64,000 bases of DNA from Pyrus communis (GCF_963583255.1 NC_084807.1:27292381-27356380), one strand, 5' to 3'; positions 22,498 to 35,063 are shown, numbered from the stretch's first letter. Program-made: numbers and translations. Notes: generated from the letters alone by a model not told the origin.

Positions 22498-24253
22498 ATG
22501 TTAATCATTCATCGTGTATCGGCGGTTAAAAATTATTTTATTTTTTTATTTAAAATTAAACACAAATAATATTTGACGAAAAATAACCGTACGATATATA
22601 ATGAACGATTAAAATGTAAGAATTCCTAATACCCCACAAAATGAATCCGCAGAGGATTTCTTTCCGTTCTTGTTGCTTTTTTTGTACTCTACGTTGTTGT
22701 CAAGGTCATACTTTGTTTTTGTGGTAATTGGGCTCCTTACCTTTGGGCCTGTAGAAGGGGGATAGCTTTCTTTTCAACGACAATCCAATTAGAATAGCCC
22801 ACACGGTTAGCCTAGAGGTGGTAAACTGGTGGACTAAGTCGCTCATTCGATCACAGTCACAAATATACTCTCCGGTATTCGAGTCGTGTTTAGAATGATT
22901 TTCATATTAATGGGAGGAGAAATTTTGTATATGCTCATAAGCAAGTCTCATTTTGCCAATTGGTCTTATTGTAGAACCTCATCTTTCTTAAGGTTGGATT
23001 AGCATATGGTGGATCGTTCGATTTTAACGTTGGTGAATCACACTATGATGGATAGGGAAGGCTGAAATGCCTTTGTGAGTTTTCTTCGACTTCAAAAGAG
23101 TGAATTTCCATGACAAAATCACCAGCTGATTCCTTTTTAAAGAAAAAAAATAATTAATATTCATGATTCATGAAACATCTGGATTGTGACTACACAAAAG
23201 GAGAATTTGAATTATGGGATGCGCCTTCAATAATTTTGTGTTGATCAATCCACACAAACACATCCAATGACAAAAATATCTGTCCAAGTCAAAGTTATCA
23301 TACTCTATCCCAAAAGATAAGCTTTTTCCCGGAATTAAAGATCAAGGCTTGGTACTATTTCTTCATCCATTTCTTATTGTCCTTTTTCTCTTCTTTCATT
23401 GAAAAATCAATTAAAACATCGCTATCATTTACCCGCCAAATAAAAGAAAACCCTAGAAATAATTATTAACAATAATGTTATTTTTATCATATTTTTATAC
23501 TATAATTGTATATCATCTTAGGTGACATCTGATGTAGACAATCACATCATCTAAATTAATTAGCATTTAATTTCAAACTGTTAAACAATAATTAATAAAA
23601 AGATTGTTAATTAAATGATAATTGAGTTATACGAGGAGCCTCATTCTTACTTCCTCTATCCATTATGCTTCTTCTTCCTTCCCTTTACCTTTTCACGCCA
23701 GTTTTTTTTTTTATTGATTTCTATGATTATGGTCAAGCTTTATAGAATTTACTCATATACCAAAATAACCATTGATTTCTATCTCCAGACTCATGCCCCG
23801 TGGCCCCAATTCTCATTCCCCTTCAAGTATTTCTATCTCCAATCTTCATTGGTACTCCATGGTTGTTCATCTCGTAATTTTTTTGTTCTTTTCAAAATAT
23901 TTTTTTTGTGGTTTAAAGGAAGGATTTCATCTGATTATTTCATTTAGTAATGCCTATTAGCTTTCATGCGAATTAGGAGTCAAAATCAAATTTGTCTATC
24001 AGATTAAGGTTCATACCCAACTAAGTTACCAACACTAGAGGGAGATCTTCAAGTCTGCAATTTTCCTTATTTAAGTATTTTAATTAATAAGAAAATTGAA
24101 ATTAAATGATATAGCTTGTCCAACTCATCTACCACTTAAGATGGTAAAGAAATGTTATATAGAATTGTGGTAAGAATATCATTACTCAATTATTAATGCT
24201 AAGATTAACGTTAGCAAGATCTAATCATATCCATGGATGCCCGGTTGATCTGA
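22498..24253. other. Spacer with repeat relics
   Basis: No gene is seen. Around 22485-22660 is an AT-rich repeat with 'ttaaaattaaacacaaataatattt' that reappears at about 31030-31200. A TRIM LTR fragment lies at 22887-22988. Before it, 'ggtattcgagtcgtg' resembles the B box of a tRNA-derived SINE, but this is too little to call one. Confidence 0.4.
22887..22988 (+). repeat. TRIM-type LTR fragment (copy 3)
   Basis: It starts 'tgtttagaatgattttcata' and continues 'ttaatgggaggagaaatttt', 'ttttgccaattggtctta' and 'tagaacctcatctttct', parallel to the LTR at 19077-19189. There is no partner LTR. Confidence 0.5.
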
Positions 24254-25827
24254 TCAGTTGATTGGTGCAGCCAGTGCCAGCTGATCTGGTACATTAACAT
24301 TTTGTTGCTCTATCTCATCTTTATCACCAGCCGTTCTGATTTCAATCTGTGGTACCACCTGCGGTGGGGACCCGCAATTAATTAAGCAAATGGTATTTAT
24401 CAGTTAAACTTTTGTGTTATAGGGTTAATTGCCAACCTGATCTTGTGATGTTTTGGAAGGCTGAGATGATACCGTCCTCGATCTTTTTTCACTTCTACCG
24501 CCCATTCTGCCACCTAGACCGAATATCAATAACACAATAAGTACATTTTATTACCACTAGCCAAAAAAAAGTACTAAATGAAAATTAATACAATAAAATA
24601 AATCACATAACTACTAAATAGTGCTCAATGTTTAAAATATCTACGAAATTATAGATATTTTCGTTGAAATATTCGAAAAATCAATTATCAATATGGGATG
24701 AAACCCAAACTTCATCCTGTATTAGCGAGATATGGAAAATCAATAATATCAACTATATTTACCGATTCACTGCATAAATTTTCCTAGGATCCATGGCAGA
24801 TTTTGAACTTTTATTATTATTTTTATTTTTTAGAAAATTTTCTCTAATTTTTACTAAATCTGAATGAGTTGATATACTCACCCAATGTCTATTTTCATAA
24901 TTTTCTTTAAAGGCAACTGATATTGATATTTTTTTATTAAATTTTCATGTCGATATTCTACATATATCGATATTTTAAACACTGCTAACAACCTAAAACC
25001 ACACCTCACAATATCTCAAGGTATATTTGATCAGTATTTTACGTATACTAGGTTTTCTAGGTGCTGTTTAGACGCAATTTTTTCTAATAAACGATATTAT
25101 TTACAAATTATTTTTAACAAATTCCTGGCGAGAATTGAACCTAAGACATTTCACTTATAAATAAAGAGGAATCTCACTAGATTGTAGTACTAAATGACAT
25201 ATTAACACTTTTAGACGTTAAGCACAAGGCATAGAGAAATTCGAATAATTCAAACTCAAGACATAGTATAATCAAACTCGGATTTGAGAGGATTTTAAAA
25301 GACTTTAAAATCTTAATATAGTCAATTAAAATATTTTAAAGAATTTTAGAACCTATTCAAATCTAGGTGTAGTCAATTAAAAGATTTTAAATGATTTTAA
25401 AATCCATCCAAATCTAAGTGTATTAAAAAAATTAAGATTTTGGAGGATTTCAATAAGTTGTGGATTTTGTGGGATTTGAGAGTAAGAAGTATATATAACC
25501 AAGTTTAAAAAGAATCCAACCTCACCCCCTAAGATTTCAAATCCTTTTCCATCTGAGCAATCCTCAAATCTCTACCAACCTCAACCACACACAGGTAACC
25601 ACCATATACTTTGGTGGAATCTCTTTTTGTAAGCATTTCATAGTATTGCACACAGTTTGAGCTAGGTTTTTGGACGATGGTGATGGTTGTTAGTGGTGTA
25701 GTGTTCAAAAGCTCACCAAAGTTACGTTGATCTATCAATTGAGAAAGAGATAGAGTTGTAATTGTGTGAAAGGAAACCCAAAAAGAGAGGGGATAAAGTG
25801 GCTATTGAGTATAGTAGGGTTAGGGGA

Positions 25828-25862
<35 letters not shown>

Positions 25863-26399
25863 ATAAAAAAATTATATGAAAATCCGCCACAATCTACTAA
25901 AATCTACAAACTTAAATCCATTCAAATTCTTTAAAATTCATATAAATTTTGTAGGAATCTTAAATTCTCCTAAATCCTATCAAATCTATCACTTTTAAAA
26001 TCCTTTAAAATCTTAGTTTGACTACACCCTTAAATTAACCGTGTTGTTCTTCTTCAAATACACCACGAGGAAAATGCGTACAGTAAAAACGGATCCGACC
26101 TAACTAATTAATAATATAACAACATGTAATTAATTACCTTGTAAAGAGTTACGGTTTTTGGTGATTCTGCTGCTGGTTTTGAGATCCAGGGTTGAGTCGG
26201 AGCTGTCCGGCAAGTAGCGGTCGAGACGAGGAAGATGAGGAAGATGACGGTGATCCTTGTTCTTCTTCTTCTCAAACATGGCACGCACGAAGGATTCCTC
26301 CATGCTGTTCAAAAACTTGACGTGCTTCTCGTTCGTCCACGACATGTTAACCGGGGACAACTCCATTCTCACTAGTTCCGATCTTAATTCGGCCGCCAC
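24254..26399 (-). CDS. COR27/COR28-like cold- and clock-regulated protein
   Basis: Three exons, 26138-26399, 24437-24513 and 24254-24358, give 147 residues. The splice phases agree at both junctions. The core is MSWTNEKHVKFLNSMEESFV (about 19-38), followed by LDRYLPDSSDSTLDLK and a basic patch, and the C-terminal part contains SQDQVVPQ. These blocks match the small plant family of COR27 and COR28, nuclear regulators that are cold-induced, peak in the evening, bind COP1/HY5 and affect flowering, freezing tolerance and hypocotyl growth. There is no classical DNA-binding domain. The protein is shorter than Arabidopsis COR27/28 as I recall, so it could be a related short clade. Intron 1 (about 1.6 kb) hosts two MITE-like insertions. 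Evening elements and a DRE core upstream support the assignment. Confidence 0.72.
24623..24986. mobile_element. MITE-like insertion in downstream part of COR27-like spacer/intron 1
   Basis: The ends CAATGTTTAAAATATC and, reverse-complemented, CAGTGTTTAAAATATC form inverted repeats. The interior is AT-rich with 'ttcatcctgtattagcgagata'. It sits within intron 1 of the COR27-like gene. No clear target-site duplication was found. The right end resembles the repeat ending near 14945. Confidence 0.5.
25265..26030. mobile_element. MITE with 'GGGTGTAGTCAAACTAAGATTTT' ends in intron 1
   Basis: The right end reverse-complemented reads GGGTGTAGTCAAACTAAGAT and matches the left end 'agtataatcaaactcggatt', followed in both by 'gaggattttaaaa'-type repeats. 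Subterminal 'gattttaaa' motifs recur many times. A run of about 31 T at 25829-25859 lies inside. It occupies much of intron 1 of the COR27-like gene. The short minus frame near 25529 has no recognisable motif. Confidence 0.55.
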
Positions 26400-26495
26400 C
26401 TACGGTGGTTTGGAGAGGAAGTAGCTAGGTTATAGCCCCCGGCTAATGGATGGTTGAAAATTATGAAGGGGATGGTCGGTATGTTGCAGGTTGGC

Positions 26496-26506
26496 TATAT
26501 ATATAT
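26496..26506 (-). promoter_or_regulatory. Probable TATA box of the COR27-like gene
   Basis: An alternating TATATATATA tract lies about 100 bp upstream of the start codon on the minus strand. That is a suitable distance for a TATA box with a short leader. Confidence 0.5.
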
Positions 26507-26572
26507 TTTCAAATTGGAGGTTTTGGAAGGGAGTTTGGAAGAGCTGTGGGAGGATGGCACTAGCTGTCGTCG

Positions 26573-26578
26573 ACCGAC
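26573..26578. promoter_or_regulatory. DRE/CRT core upstream of the COR27-like gene
   Basis: ACCGAC is the core bound by CBF/DREB1 cold regulators. It lies about 70 bp upstream of the TATA tract. A six-base match alone is weak, but it fits a cold-regulated gene. Confidence 0.45.
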
Positions 26579-26705
26579 ATGTGTTTGGCTCACCAGAATT
26601 TATCACTTTCCAAATATCCCAACTCACTGGACCTCCCAAAGATATTAATCGTAGCAAATTTTAGATTTTTTTGTGTGGAGATCCGAAGGATATATTTCTT
26701 TGCTA

Positions 26706-26714
26706 AGATATTTT
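26706..26714 (-). promoter_or_regulatory. Evening element AAAATATCT
   Basis: The minus strand reads exactly AAAATATCT, the clock site bound by CCA1/LHY and RVE proteins. It lies about 310 bp upstream of the start codon. A half site AAATATCT is at 26827-26834, and a second full copy is at 27047-27055. Confidence 0.55.
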
Positions 26715-26868
26715 ATATATTTATTTTTAAAAAGAAATAGTTGGTGCGTTTGTAACGACAATCTACTCTTTCAAAATTGAAAAGACACACAAGTACATTT
26801 CATTCTGTCTTAATCAATCTTTAGTAAGATATTTAGTATATTAATTAGTGGTCTGCCATTCCATTAAA

Positions 26869-27012
26869 GGAAAATTAACGAAAAGTTCAAAATTTTTTTA
26901 ATTTTAATGAAAAATGATAAATAAATGTGTAGTGAATAATATCAGGAAAAAGTAAAATATATGATTTTTCGTTAAAAATGAACAGTACCGAGATTGTTTC
27001 GTTATAACTCTA
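26869..27012. mobile_element. MITE of the 'GTTTTAACGAAAA' family, copy 3
   Basis: It reads 'aaaggaaaattaacgaaaag' at one end and 'gaacagtaccgagattg' plus 'ttcgttataactc' at the other, with 'tgtagtgaataatatcagg' inside. It is upstream of the COR27-like gene, next to the distal evening element. Confidence 0.55.
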
Positions 27013-27046
27013 TTCAATTAATGCATAGAAAGAATAATCGTCTAAA

Positions 27047-27055
27047 AGATATTTT
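27047..27055 (-). promoter_or_regulatory. Second evening element AAAATATCT
   Basis: Another exact minus-strand copy, about 650 bp upstream of the COR27-like start and just beyond the MITE at 26869-27012. Confidence 0.45.
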
Positions 27056-27059
27056 TATG

Positions 27060-28013
27060 GAATACTCGAAAGATGATGAATGAAGGTAATATTTGTATGT
27101 AAGTTTTGGAATAAAAATGTCTAGGTTTTGTGGGTGTTTATCATCAATGATCTATGAAGTTGATCAAACTTATCATTTTAATCTCTCATTTTCAAATTCA
27201 ATCAATGCCGTCATTTACATTTTACTATTGCAAATCAATTTCGTCTTTCCATTTAGATTTCATCAGCTATTCTATTAGTTTGTTGATGTGGCACACATGT
27301 CAGACCCACAAATCCAATTAAATGGTAACACGTGGATTACACAAAATAATTAATTCTTTAAATGATTTAAAATTCTAAGAACCAAAATAAAAAATGGACA
27401 GTATGGGCTAGGGGAGACCCTCAATTTTATATAAAAGTTTATCGAACACTCAAACACTATTTTTTAAAATATTTTGTTAAAAGCTCTTTTACAAGAAAAA
27501 AAAAATTACGAAACACACAGTTGCTTTATTTTACAATTATTTATTTTCATAGCATGATAAAAATTATTTTTTTCTAAAACCACAACAATACCAATTTAAC
27601 CCTACCTCAAGTGCACAACAACATCTAGATTTTCAAAAACAAGAAAGTGCCTAAATAACCATCCAACAAATATCCAACAAGGAAAACAAAGGGTCGAACA
27701 AGGAAAACAAAGGGTCGACCGGGCGGGTAGCGCGAGTACGAAAGCTTTTGCGCAGTCGAGGAGGCATAGAAAGTGGAGCACGCAATTAACAATTTAACAA
27801 GAAATTTTTTATTATGACAGAACACGAATGATGCATTACGTGTTTTTATATAAGTGATAAAAAATTTTATTTTTGAAATTATTAACTTTTTAACACACAT
27901 ATCCTACTATTTATATAATGATACGTGATATACTATCACATGTACTGGTTACAATGAAAAATCTCTCTAATCTCACGGTCTATGGTGGGCCCACATTCAA
28001 CAGGTAATCGCGG
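27060..28013. other. Spacer between SIS gene 3' end and COR27-like promoter
   Basis: No gene is seen. At 27677-27719 a 21-bp unit containing 'aaggaaaacaaagggtcga' occurs twice in a row. The remainder is AT-rich. Confidence 0.4.
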
Positions 28014-28619
28014 TCATTCTAGATTGGCGTGGCGAGCTCGTATAGCTTCCTCAGGGCTCTGACCCAAAACCTCACTCAACTTATAGACCACCATCTCAAA
28101 CAACACAAACAAAGCCCCCTCGTACACGCTCCCCATCGGAAGCAACGGCCGAGATTTCATCACATCCCCACCATCATCCGCCATGGTCTGTGCTGGCACG
28201 TAACCAACCACGCTAGCGTGCCTCGCACACGATCCACTCTCCGGCTGCGCCGTCAGCAGCAGGACTCGACCGCCGTTTGATCGGGCCACGGAGCAAATTG
28301 CATCCACAGTAGAAAATCCACCCGGACCGGCTGAGGCTATGAGTAGATCGGCAACTGCGATCGGGGGAGTGGTCATGTCGAATACCATGTGGGCCGAGAG
28401 CCCTAAGTGGGCAAGACGCATACACAGCGCCTTCAGCATTAGGCCCTCTCGGCCCACCCCGTAGAGAAAGACACGGCCTTTTCGGGCCGCTGTGGAAGAG
28501 AGCTCGGTGACCAAAAGGTCGAGGACCGGCGGGTGGGGGTGGGTTGGTTTGGTGAAGATGGAGGCTAAGTGGCTGCATATTTGTGAAGCAAGCTCTGAAG
28601 CCATTGCTCTGAGTCTCAA
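28014..28619 (-). CDS. SIS-domain sugar isomerase-like protein
   Basis: This is an intronless gene of 201 residues. The SIS (sugar isomerase) fold is shown by [20 protein letters not shown] (about 49-68, phosphosugar-binding glycine loop), [18 protein letters not shown] (about 92-109, the S/T-rich substrate loop), [11 protein letters not shown] (about 118-128) and [16 protein letters not shown] near the C terminus. These are the hallmarks of the 3-hexulose-6-phosphate isomerase (HPI/PHI) branch. Plants lack the ribulose monophosphate pathway, so the natural substrate is unknown. It may start at Met1 or at Met6 (MASELASQ). It follows the inhibitor-2 gene in the same direction with about 250 bp between them, as in Arabidopsis At5g52190/At5g52200. 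It is more GC-rich than its surroundings. Confidence 0.8.
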   Translation of the reverse strand: MRLRAMASELASQICSHLASIFTKPTHPHPPVLDLLVTELSSTAARKGRVFLYGVGREGLMLKALCMRLAHLGLSAHMVFDMTTPPIAVADLLIASAGPGGFSTVDAICSVARSNGGRVLLLTAQPESGSCARHASVVGYVPAQTMADDGGDVMKSRPLLPMGSVYEGALFVLFEMVVYKLSEVLGQSPEEAIRARHANLE

Positions 28620-28872
28620 TGAATCATAAGAGAGCAGCGATGAGTGTGAACTATAAATGTGAGTGAGATGTTGCCAATCAGTGACACGTCAGCATTAAAC
28701 AAAATATCTCTCGTTCTCAGACATTGTTTTGATAAGGAAATAAAGTTGAACTATTTACAAACGAAAAACACAATAGAAAGATACAAATTACAATCAGATG
28801 AGCATAGCCCAAAAACTGTAATCCAAATGTCAGTGAAATGATCAAAGAAAGTCCCAGCTTTGGCTTGATTTT

Positions 28873-30295
28873 CTAAGCTCCGTTGGCCGGAGGTCCGGAA
28901 GAGGTTTTGGTTGATGCGGTACCATCTTCATCGATATCTATTTCTTTGACACCGGCAGTTAACGAAGAGGAGCCACATTTCTTCTCCTTCTCCATGTTAA
29001 CATCCTCGTCCTCTTCTTCATCGTCGAGCAAAGAACCTTTCCGCCTGAGTTCTTTTACTTTCTGGAATTCATCATAATGGGCTCTTCTGAGCTCCCTAAA
29101 ATTCTTGCTTTTCTCAGAATCTGGCAAAGTCCGACAGCAAAAAGGCAGAACAGTCAGCCACATGTCAGTAAAGGAATTGTTGATGAATGGTATAAATGTA
29201 ACTGAGGGGTAGAAGAATTTGAAAATATGCCGGACTTTTTGAACTGGGCACGGGGAAAATGAGAACAAGACAAGGATTAAGCAATATCGGAAACAAAAGT
29301 TCCGACCATTAACAGAATATAATGAGGGCAAGTTTAGAGGCAGTAATAACCCCTAAATATGTTCATTGAGATCTACTCTCATGTGTCTTACATGAAGTAA
29401 TGTCATCTGATGCAACTTCAATCATATCCATGTATCAGTCCAGTTGTATAAATATTCTAATCAACAAGCAGTGGATGACTAAAATATAAAACTAATCAGC
29501 CGACTGGAATGAAATATAGTGAGAAGTGTAACGAATGGCGATCGAAAGGGTTAACTTAAGGAGAAAAAGGAAAAGGATATGAATGAAAACCTTCATCATC
29601 TTGTTCCATAGCTTCTGCCTCATCTTCAGAAGATGTCCAGCCAGTAGATTGTAGCTTGTTCTTTCTACTTGATGATGCCACATCACTCAAAGCAGTTCGT
29701 ATTGCTTCTGCATGATCTGCATCACCAACACAATCGTCGAAGGTACCACTCCCTCGTATAGGAGACAGAGATCCTGAAAAGATTATAGAGCCATAAAAAA
29801 TGATAAGTTTCCACATGTAAGACAAACACAATTTTTTTTTTGTCAGGAAACAAGCGTTGAAAACCTACAACCAAAGATTACCATATGAAGTTTTTAAGAA
29901 AAATACAATAAAGATAAAGACTTCGGTGTTCATGCATATACAGTTGACATGCCTGCACAAAAAGAAAAGTAAGACAGAACCCAACATACCATCCTCATCA
30001 TCGGTCATCATGGGGTGGTATGGCGTCTTTGGCTCAGTAATTTTCTGTCTCACAGGTTTATTTGCTTCAATTTCTCCTATATTATCCTCGTCCCATCTAA
30101 CTCGGCCTCTGCCACTCAATAAGCAAAATCTAAAATCAGTATCAAGCATATGATAATAAACAGAAAGTATGCACCTTTCTACAAAACAAAACCATCTCCT
30201 AAAGCATGACTTAACGCAACATTTCTAAGAGTTTAACACAAACCAAACCCGAAAAGTATAAAGAATTCAACAGGCGACAGATTGAATTACTTCAT
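28873..30295 (-). CDS. Protein phosphatase 1 inhibitor-2 (I-2)
   Basis: Four coding exons, 30291-30295 (only ATGAA), 29990-30108, 29591-29773 and 28873-29120, give 184 residues. The first two codons are split from the rest by an intron, and the N terminus then reads [20 protein letters not shown]. This KGRVRW block is the plant form of the SILK-type PP1 docking site. Then come the plant-specific [11 protein letters not shown], the acidic [18 protein letters not shown], an RVxF-like KSKNF (about 106-110) and the inhibitory helix RRAHYDEF (about 114-121), equivalent to HYNE in animals. I-2 binds and inhibits type 1 phosphatase catalytic subunits (TOPP) in nucleus and cytosol. The end is acidic and disordered. 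The upstream 500 bp to about 30830 are probably leader and promoter. Confidence 0.9.
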
Positions 30296-30299
30296 TTTG

Positions 30300-32877
30300 C
30301 TAAGCAGCTGATCTCCACACAAGCACCACAACAACAAGCAACTGCCCAATTGAATCGAATTCTCTGAAACAAAATTCAAAATCGTCGTTAATTTCTCAAC
30401 ATTAAGCCAAACAAACCCAAAACAATCAGATTCTAGACCATCAAACCTGCGTTAACGAAAACGAAATATACACACACAATAACCTAAAAACCTAAAAATG
30501 AAAAAAAAGGGGAAATTTTCAATTAAATTTCTTAGAAATTAAAACGCACAATAAGCACAATTATCCAGTACAGCCACGGATCAATAGCGCATTAAAACCC
30601 TAAGCAACCTAATCATCAAAAACGAAGAAAATGAACCTTCGGAAACATGGAAACGGTCAATTAAACAGTAAGTAGGTTAAAGGGTCGGAAATTTTCCTTT
30701 TCCTTCATTTTCCTGCGTTTTCCGGGAAATTTTGAGCCAAAAAAATCAAATTAAAAGTAAGAAATACGAAAAAGAGCAGGAAATATAAATAAATTCTGGT
30801 ACCTTCTTACTTCCTCGGGAGAAAAATGAACGTTCGTTCGAAGAGGTGAATCGAAATTTTCGTTCCTGGTTTTATGATTTTCCAGGTTTACTAAATTACC
30901 CTGACGAATATCATTTAATATCGCTTGAAGCCATCAAAGGGCTTTCTAGAGTGTGCGGATCTCGGACCGTATATACAAATTACAAGGAAAAGAATCCTCA
31001 CCGGATCATTTTCCTGTGAATTCTAAAATCCTATGATCGTGACCGTTTATTGTACATCGTATGGTAAAAATTATTTCAAAATTTAAAATTTAAAATTAAA
31101 TATAAATAATATTTAATGAAAACTAATTGCACGATAAACGATCTTAACCGTTCATCATACATTGTAAGGTTAAAAATCATTTTAAAATTAAATATAAACG
31201 ATATTATCTACTTGAAAATGGAGAAAAGTAGGATTAGTTTCACAATAAACTAGCAATAATGTGGTTCAAATTCATCTTCAATCAAATTAAATCACAATGC
31301 ATTCCTTAGCAGTTGTGGGCAAGGACGAAAAGTAACAATAAATTAATTTAGACACAAGTCTACACTAACACTATTCTAAATATGAACTTTTTATGAGTTT
31401 CTTTTTTACAATTAGATTAAAAAAACTAATTTTATGACACAATAAAAACAACAATAATAGTTCTTTTTTTATTATTATTTTTTATAATTAAGGAAACAAC
31501 AACAATAGTTTTTTCTTAAAAAAAAAAAAATCAGCTGGTGACTTCGTCATGACAATTTATTTTTTCTAAGATCGGAAAAAGACTCCTAGAGGCAACTTAG
31601 CCTTCCATGAACCTCATTGTGTAATTTACACGTGCCATAAATCAAACTCAAAGCATACTATATGAAATACAGACTTAAAATTTGTGTCCAACCACTACAT
31701 CATGCTGTGGTGGTTAAGCAACAATAAAAGGTAAATGTGAAAAGTATTTAAGCCGATTGAAGAAATATTAACAAAACAAAAAACGAGTTTGACACATGGA
31801 GTACTATGGACCGGCAGGATGGACCCGAAAACTTGACCAAGGGCAAAATGGGCGAGGCGAGAGAGGGAATGAAGTCGCGGATGGCAAAAGGACAAATGAA
31901 CATTTTTGTATGGGGGAAAAAATCACAAATCTTGGAAGTAAAAATATAAAATACAAAGAGGGAGAGAGAGTTTTGCAGCTTGAGAAGAAGAAGAAGCTGT
32001 TGATTGGGGGCCCGATTGCTACATAGAAGGGCAGCAGCTCTTCATCGAGAGTGACGACATCATTCAGCAGCAGCCCTCCAACTGTAAGAATTCGAGACTT
32101 TGTTTTCTCCATGAAAATCTGTTTATTATCATAGCATAGGTGAAATTTGTTGGTTGATCTGGATTGCATGAACCCGGTTCTTTCTGTGAATTTTAGTGCT
32201 GAACGGAAACTGGGTCGTGTTGATTTTCATTTTTCTTAATTTTTGGGTCAAATTGCTTTCTGGGTTTGCTTGTTTCGCGAGGTTAATTGGAGATCCCATT
32301 CTGTTTCAATGTGTTCTTGATGTAATGAGATGTCGATGTTTTGTGATTTGGATTTGTTGGTGTGCTGCATCTAAATTTTTATTTATTTTTCCTTTTCTGT
32401 GACTTGTGCTGAATCCAGCAATGTGAGAAGTGGAAATAGAATATCTGTTAGTGTGATTGTTAGCATTTCATGACTGAATTGAGATGCTAAAGAAGGATTG
32501 ATGTAGAATGTGACGATGGATTGTGAGGAAAAGGGTGGTTTTATGTGCATTTTGACGATTACTACTTACGAAAGTTGGGATTTTGCAATTGACAAATAGT
32601 TGAAATCGTAGAACCTCAATTGATGAGGACAATGAGAAAGTTAAGCTGCAAAATGTATTAAGGCAGTGTATGCAAATTCCATGCAGATTTCGAAATGTAT
32701 ATTTGTAACAAGATTGGCCATTTTTATTCTGTTTCAGGCGGTAAATTCATAGGGGTGAGGAAGATCAAGTTTTTATTGGTTCCAGAGGGAGGTCAAGTTT
32801 GATATAATTAAGTGATTTTCTTTTTGAACTTGAAGATTGGTAGGGACAGAATAGTAAAGAGATTACACTAGGCAGAG
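30300..32877. other. Divergent promoter region between I-2 and ARLB1
   Basis: The left part carries the I-2 leader. The right part (about 31980-32877) probably holds a 5' untranslated exon of the GTPase gene ending at 'ctccaact' before a donor at about 32090, an intron, and a second leader exon after 'tttcag' near 32737. At about 31030-31200 is a repeat related to 22485-22660, with 'cgtaccgttca/tatcgtac'-type arms. A poly-A tract is near 31515. No coding gene is seen. Confidence 0.4.
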
Positions 32878-34684
32878 ATGTTTTCATTGTTTTATGGATT
32901 CTGGAAATTTATGTTCAGTAAGACGGAGTTTCATGTACTCATTCTTGGAATCGACAAGGCTGGAAAGACGGTAATACACATTCCCGTAATCTTTTAGTTA
33001 TTGTGCTTTTCGTTGCCATTTTGAGATGCTTTTATCTTTGGTGCCATTAGTGGATTTTATTCTTTAAAATTTTAACCAGTTTTCAGAAACATCGGATGTA
33101 ATTTTTAATCTGGTATTACTTTGTAGACTTTGCTCGAGAAGTTGAAGTCAATTTACTCAAACTTGGAAGGTCTCCCTCCTGATCGAATTGTTCCAACTGT
33201 AGGACTTAATATTGGTCGTATTGAAGCATCAAATACCAAACTTGTGTTCTGGGACCTAGGGGGTCAGGTATCTGAAATTCATCATTGCCGTTCATCTTAT
33301 TTCATCTTCCTTATTCTTTCTTTCAACATAGATTCTCTCCTTTATTCTAAACCATAAGCTGCTAGCATCAATATTCAGATTTACTTTCCCTTAGAAAACA
33401 TTACTAGTTTAGCAGTAGTATTATTACTATCAGTAGTTTGTTATCACATACCAACATCGATGTAGTCTCCATGCGTTGCGAATCAATCGCTTTCTCTAGC
33501 ATCAATTTTCATTTTTGAGATGGCCAGTCACAAATATTGAAGCAAAGGGTTGTTTGTTTTGCTGTCAGCCTGGTCTTCGCTCAATCTGGGAGAAATATTA
33601 TGAAGAAGCACATGCTGTGGTCTATGTAATTGATGCCACTTGTCCATCACGTTTTGAAGATTCAAAATCTGCATTGGGTAGGTGGTGTTCAATTGCTGAA
33701 TCTTGTGAACATATTCTGCTGCAGTTGTAATTATCGAATCATATGATAATATAGCTATTAAGGTTGAGGAATAACAAAATAACATGATGCACTACCCTGA
33801 ATTTTACTACTTTTGAAAACCAGAAAAAGTTCTTCGGCATGAGGATTTGCAAGGAGCTCCTCTATTGATTTTGGCCAACAAGCAGGTGAGAGGCTACATT
33901 GTTGATCGCACAAAATCACAAGCAACCTAATGATCTATCGGAAATTTTTGGCTTCCATGTCTCACTAAACCAGAAGTTTCACAAATTTTGACATTTTGTT
34001 CAGAATGTACACACATAGAGATCTATGTGCATAAGTTCTTATTGGGTGACATCTCTATAGACAGGTTGTAATTTGTTGTGCATCCTCGTTTCTAACATAT
34101 GGAACTATTTCCTTCTATGTGTTGATATAACGATGTGTTATTCCTCCGACATCTATCTTTTAATATGGTATCTATCTTTTTATTTTAAATCTTGTAATGC
34201 GTAATTTAGTTATGGCATCCATTATGTTGATTTAAGCTGGTTTTAAGTTGAAATGTCTTTGCAATTGCAGGATGTTGCTGATTCTGTATCAGCCGAGGAA
34301 CTTGCTCGATATCTGGATCTTAAAAAGTTGGATGAAAGGGTTTATATGTTTGCAGCCGTTTCAGCATACGATGGGTAAGTGGAACTTTTCTAGACTCCAT
34401 TGCTTCACGACATAGGCAGATAGTTAATTATTTATTTGCTCCAAATGTGGAAGGGGAGCTTTTGAAAGGGTAATTTGGCACCCGATGAACCAGATTTCAC
34501 ATTGGAAAAATCTCAGCACTGAGATAATGAGATGCTGTAAAACTACAAAACACGATAGCTAAGCGCTTCGACATTTGATTGCAGGATGGGGATTAAAGAA
34601 AGCGTGGAGTGGTTGGTGGAGGTAATGGAGAGAAGCAAGAGAACTGAAACGTTGAGAGCCCGTGCAGGCCCGGCTTCTGCCTAG
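32878..34684 (+). CDS. ARLB1: ARF-related small GTPase ARFRP1/ARLB1
   Basis: Six exons, 32878-32970, 33127-33267, 33569-33677, 33824-33885, 34271-34374 and 34585-34684, give 202 residues. GTPase motifs are all present: P-loop GIDKAGKT (24-31), switch I threonine in VPTVGLNIG, WDLGGQ (73-78), NKQD (133-136) and a SAY-type G5 loop near 165. Residue 2 is Phe, so it cannot be N-myristoylated as true ARFs are. This is typical of ARFRP1, which is instead N-acetylated and acts at the trans-Golgi upstream of ARL1 in vesicle traffic. Arabidopsis calls this gene GB1/ARLB1. It ends 380 bp from the convergent CTF8 gene. Confidence 0.9.
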
Positions 34685-35063
34685 ACCGGCCTAGACCGGC
34701 ATGTATCAACCGATATGCAGTTTTCTTGCCATGCTCTGCTTCTGTAACAATTGTGTAAAGAAATCGGGCTTTTTGAATTCTATGTTGAATTATTGTTTCC
34801 TGCTCTATGGATCATAGATCGTATCAGGCTGTTACGAATCAAGTTGCAGAGTATGAATATTATGTGTCGATATGACCGTTACAACTTTCGTTCGAACACA
34901 AATAAGAAACAGAACCAGTACACACAAAGCACAGCAAAATCTAACGATGCATCATGAGAAAGCTTTTGTTTGCAACGAGTCACATACATAAACACATTCG
35001 ATTCTTCGAAATTCGAATACATTTGTTTCGATTCCTTCACTTTCTGGAAGAGTTGAAACTGCT

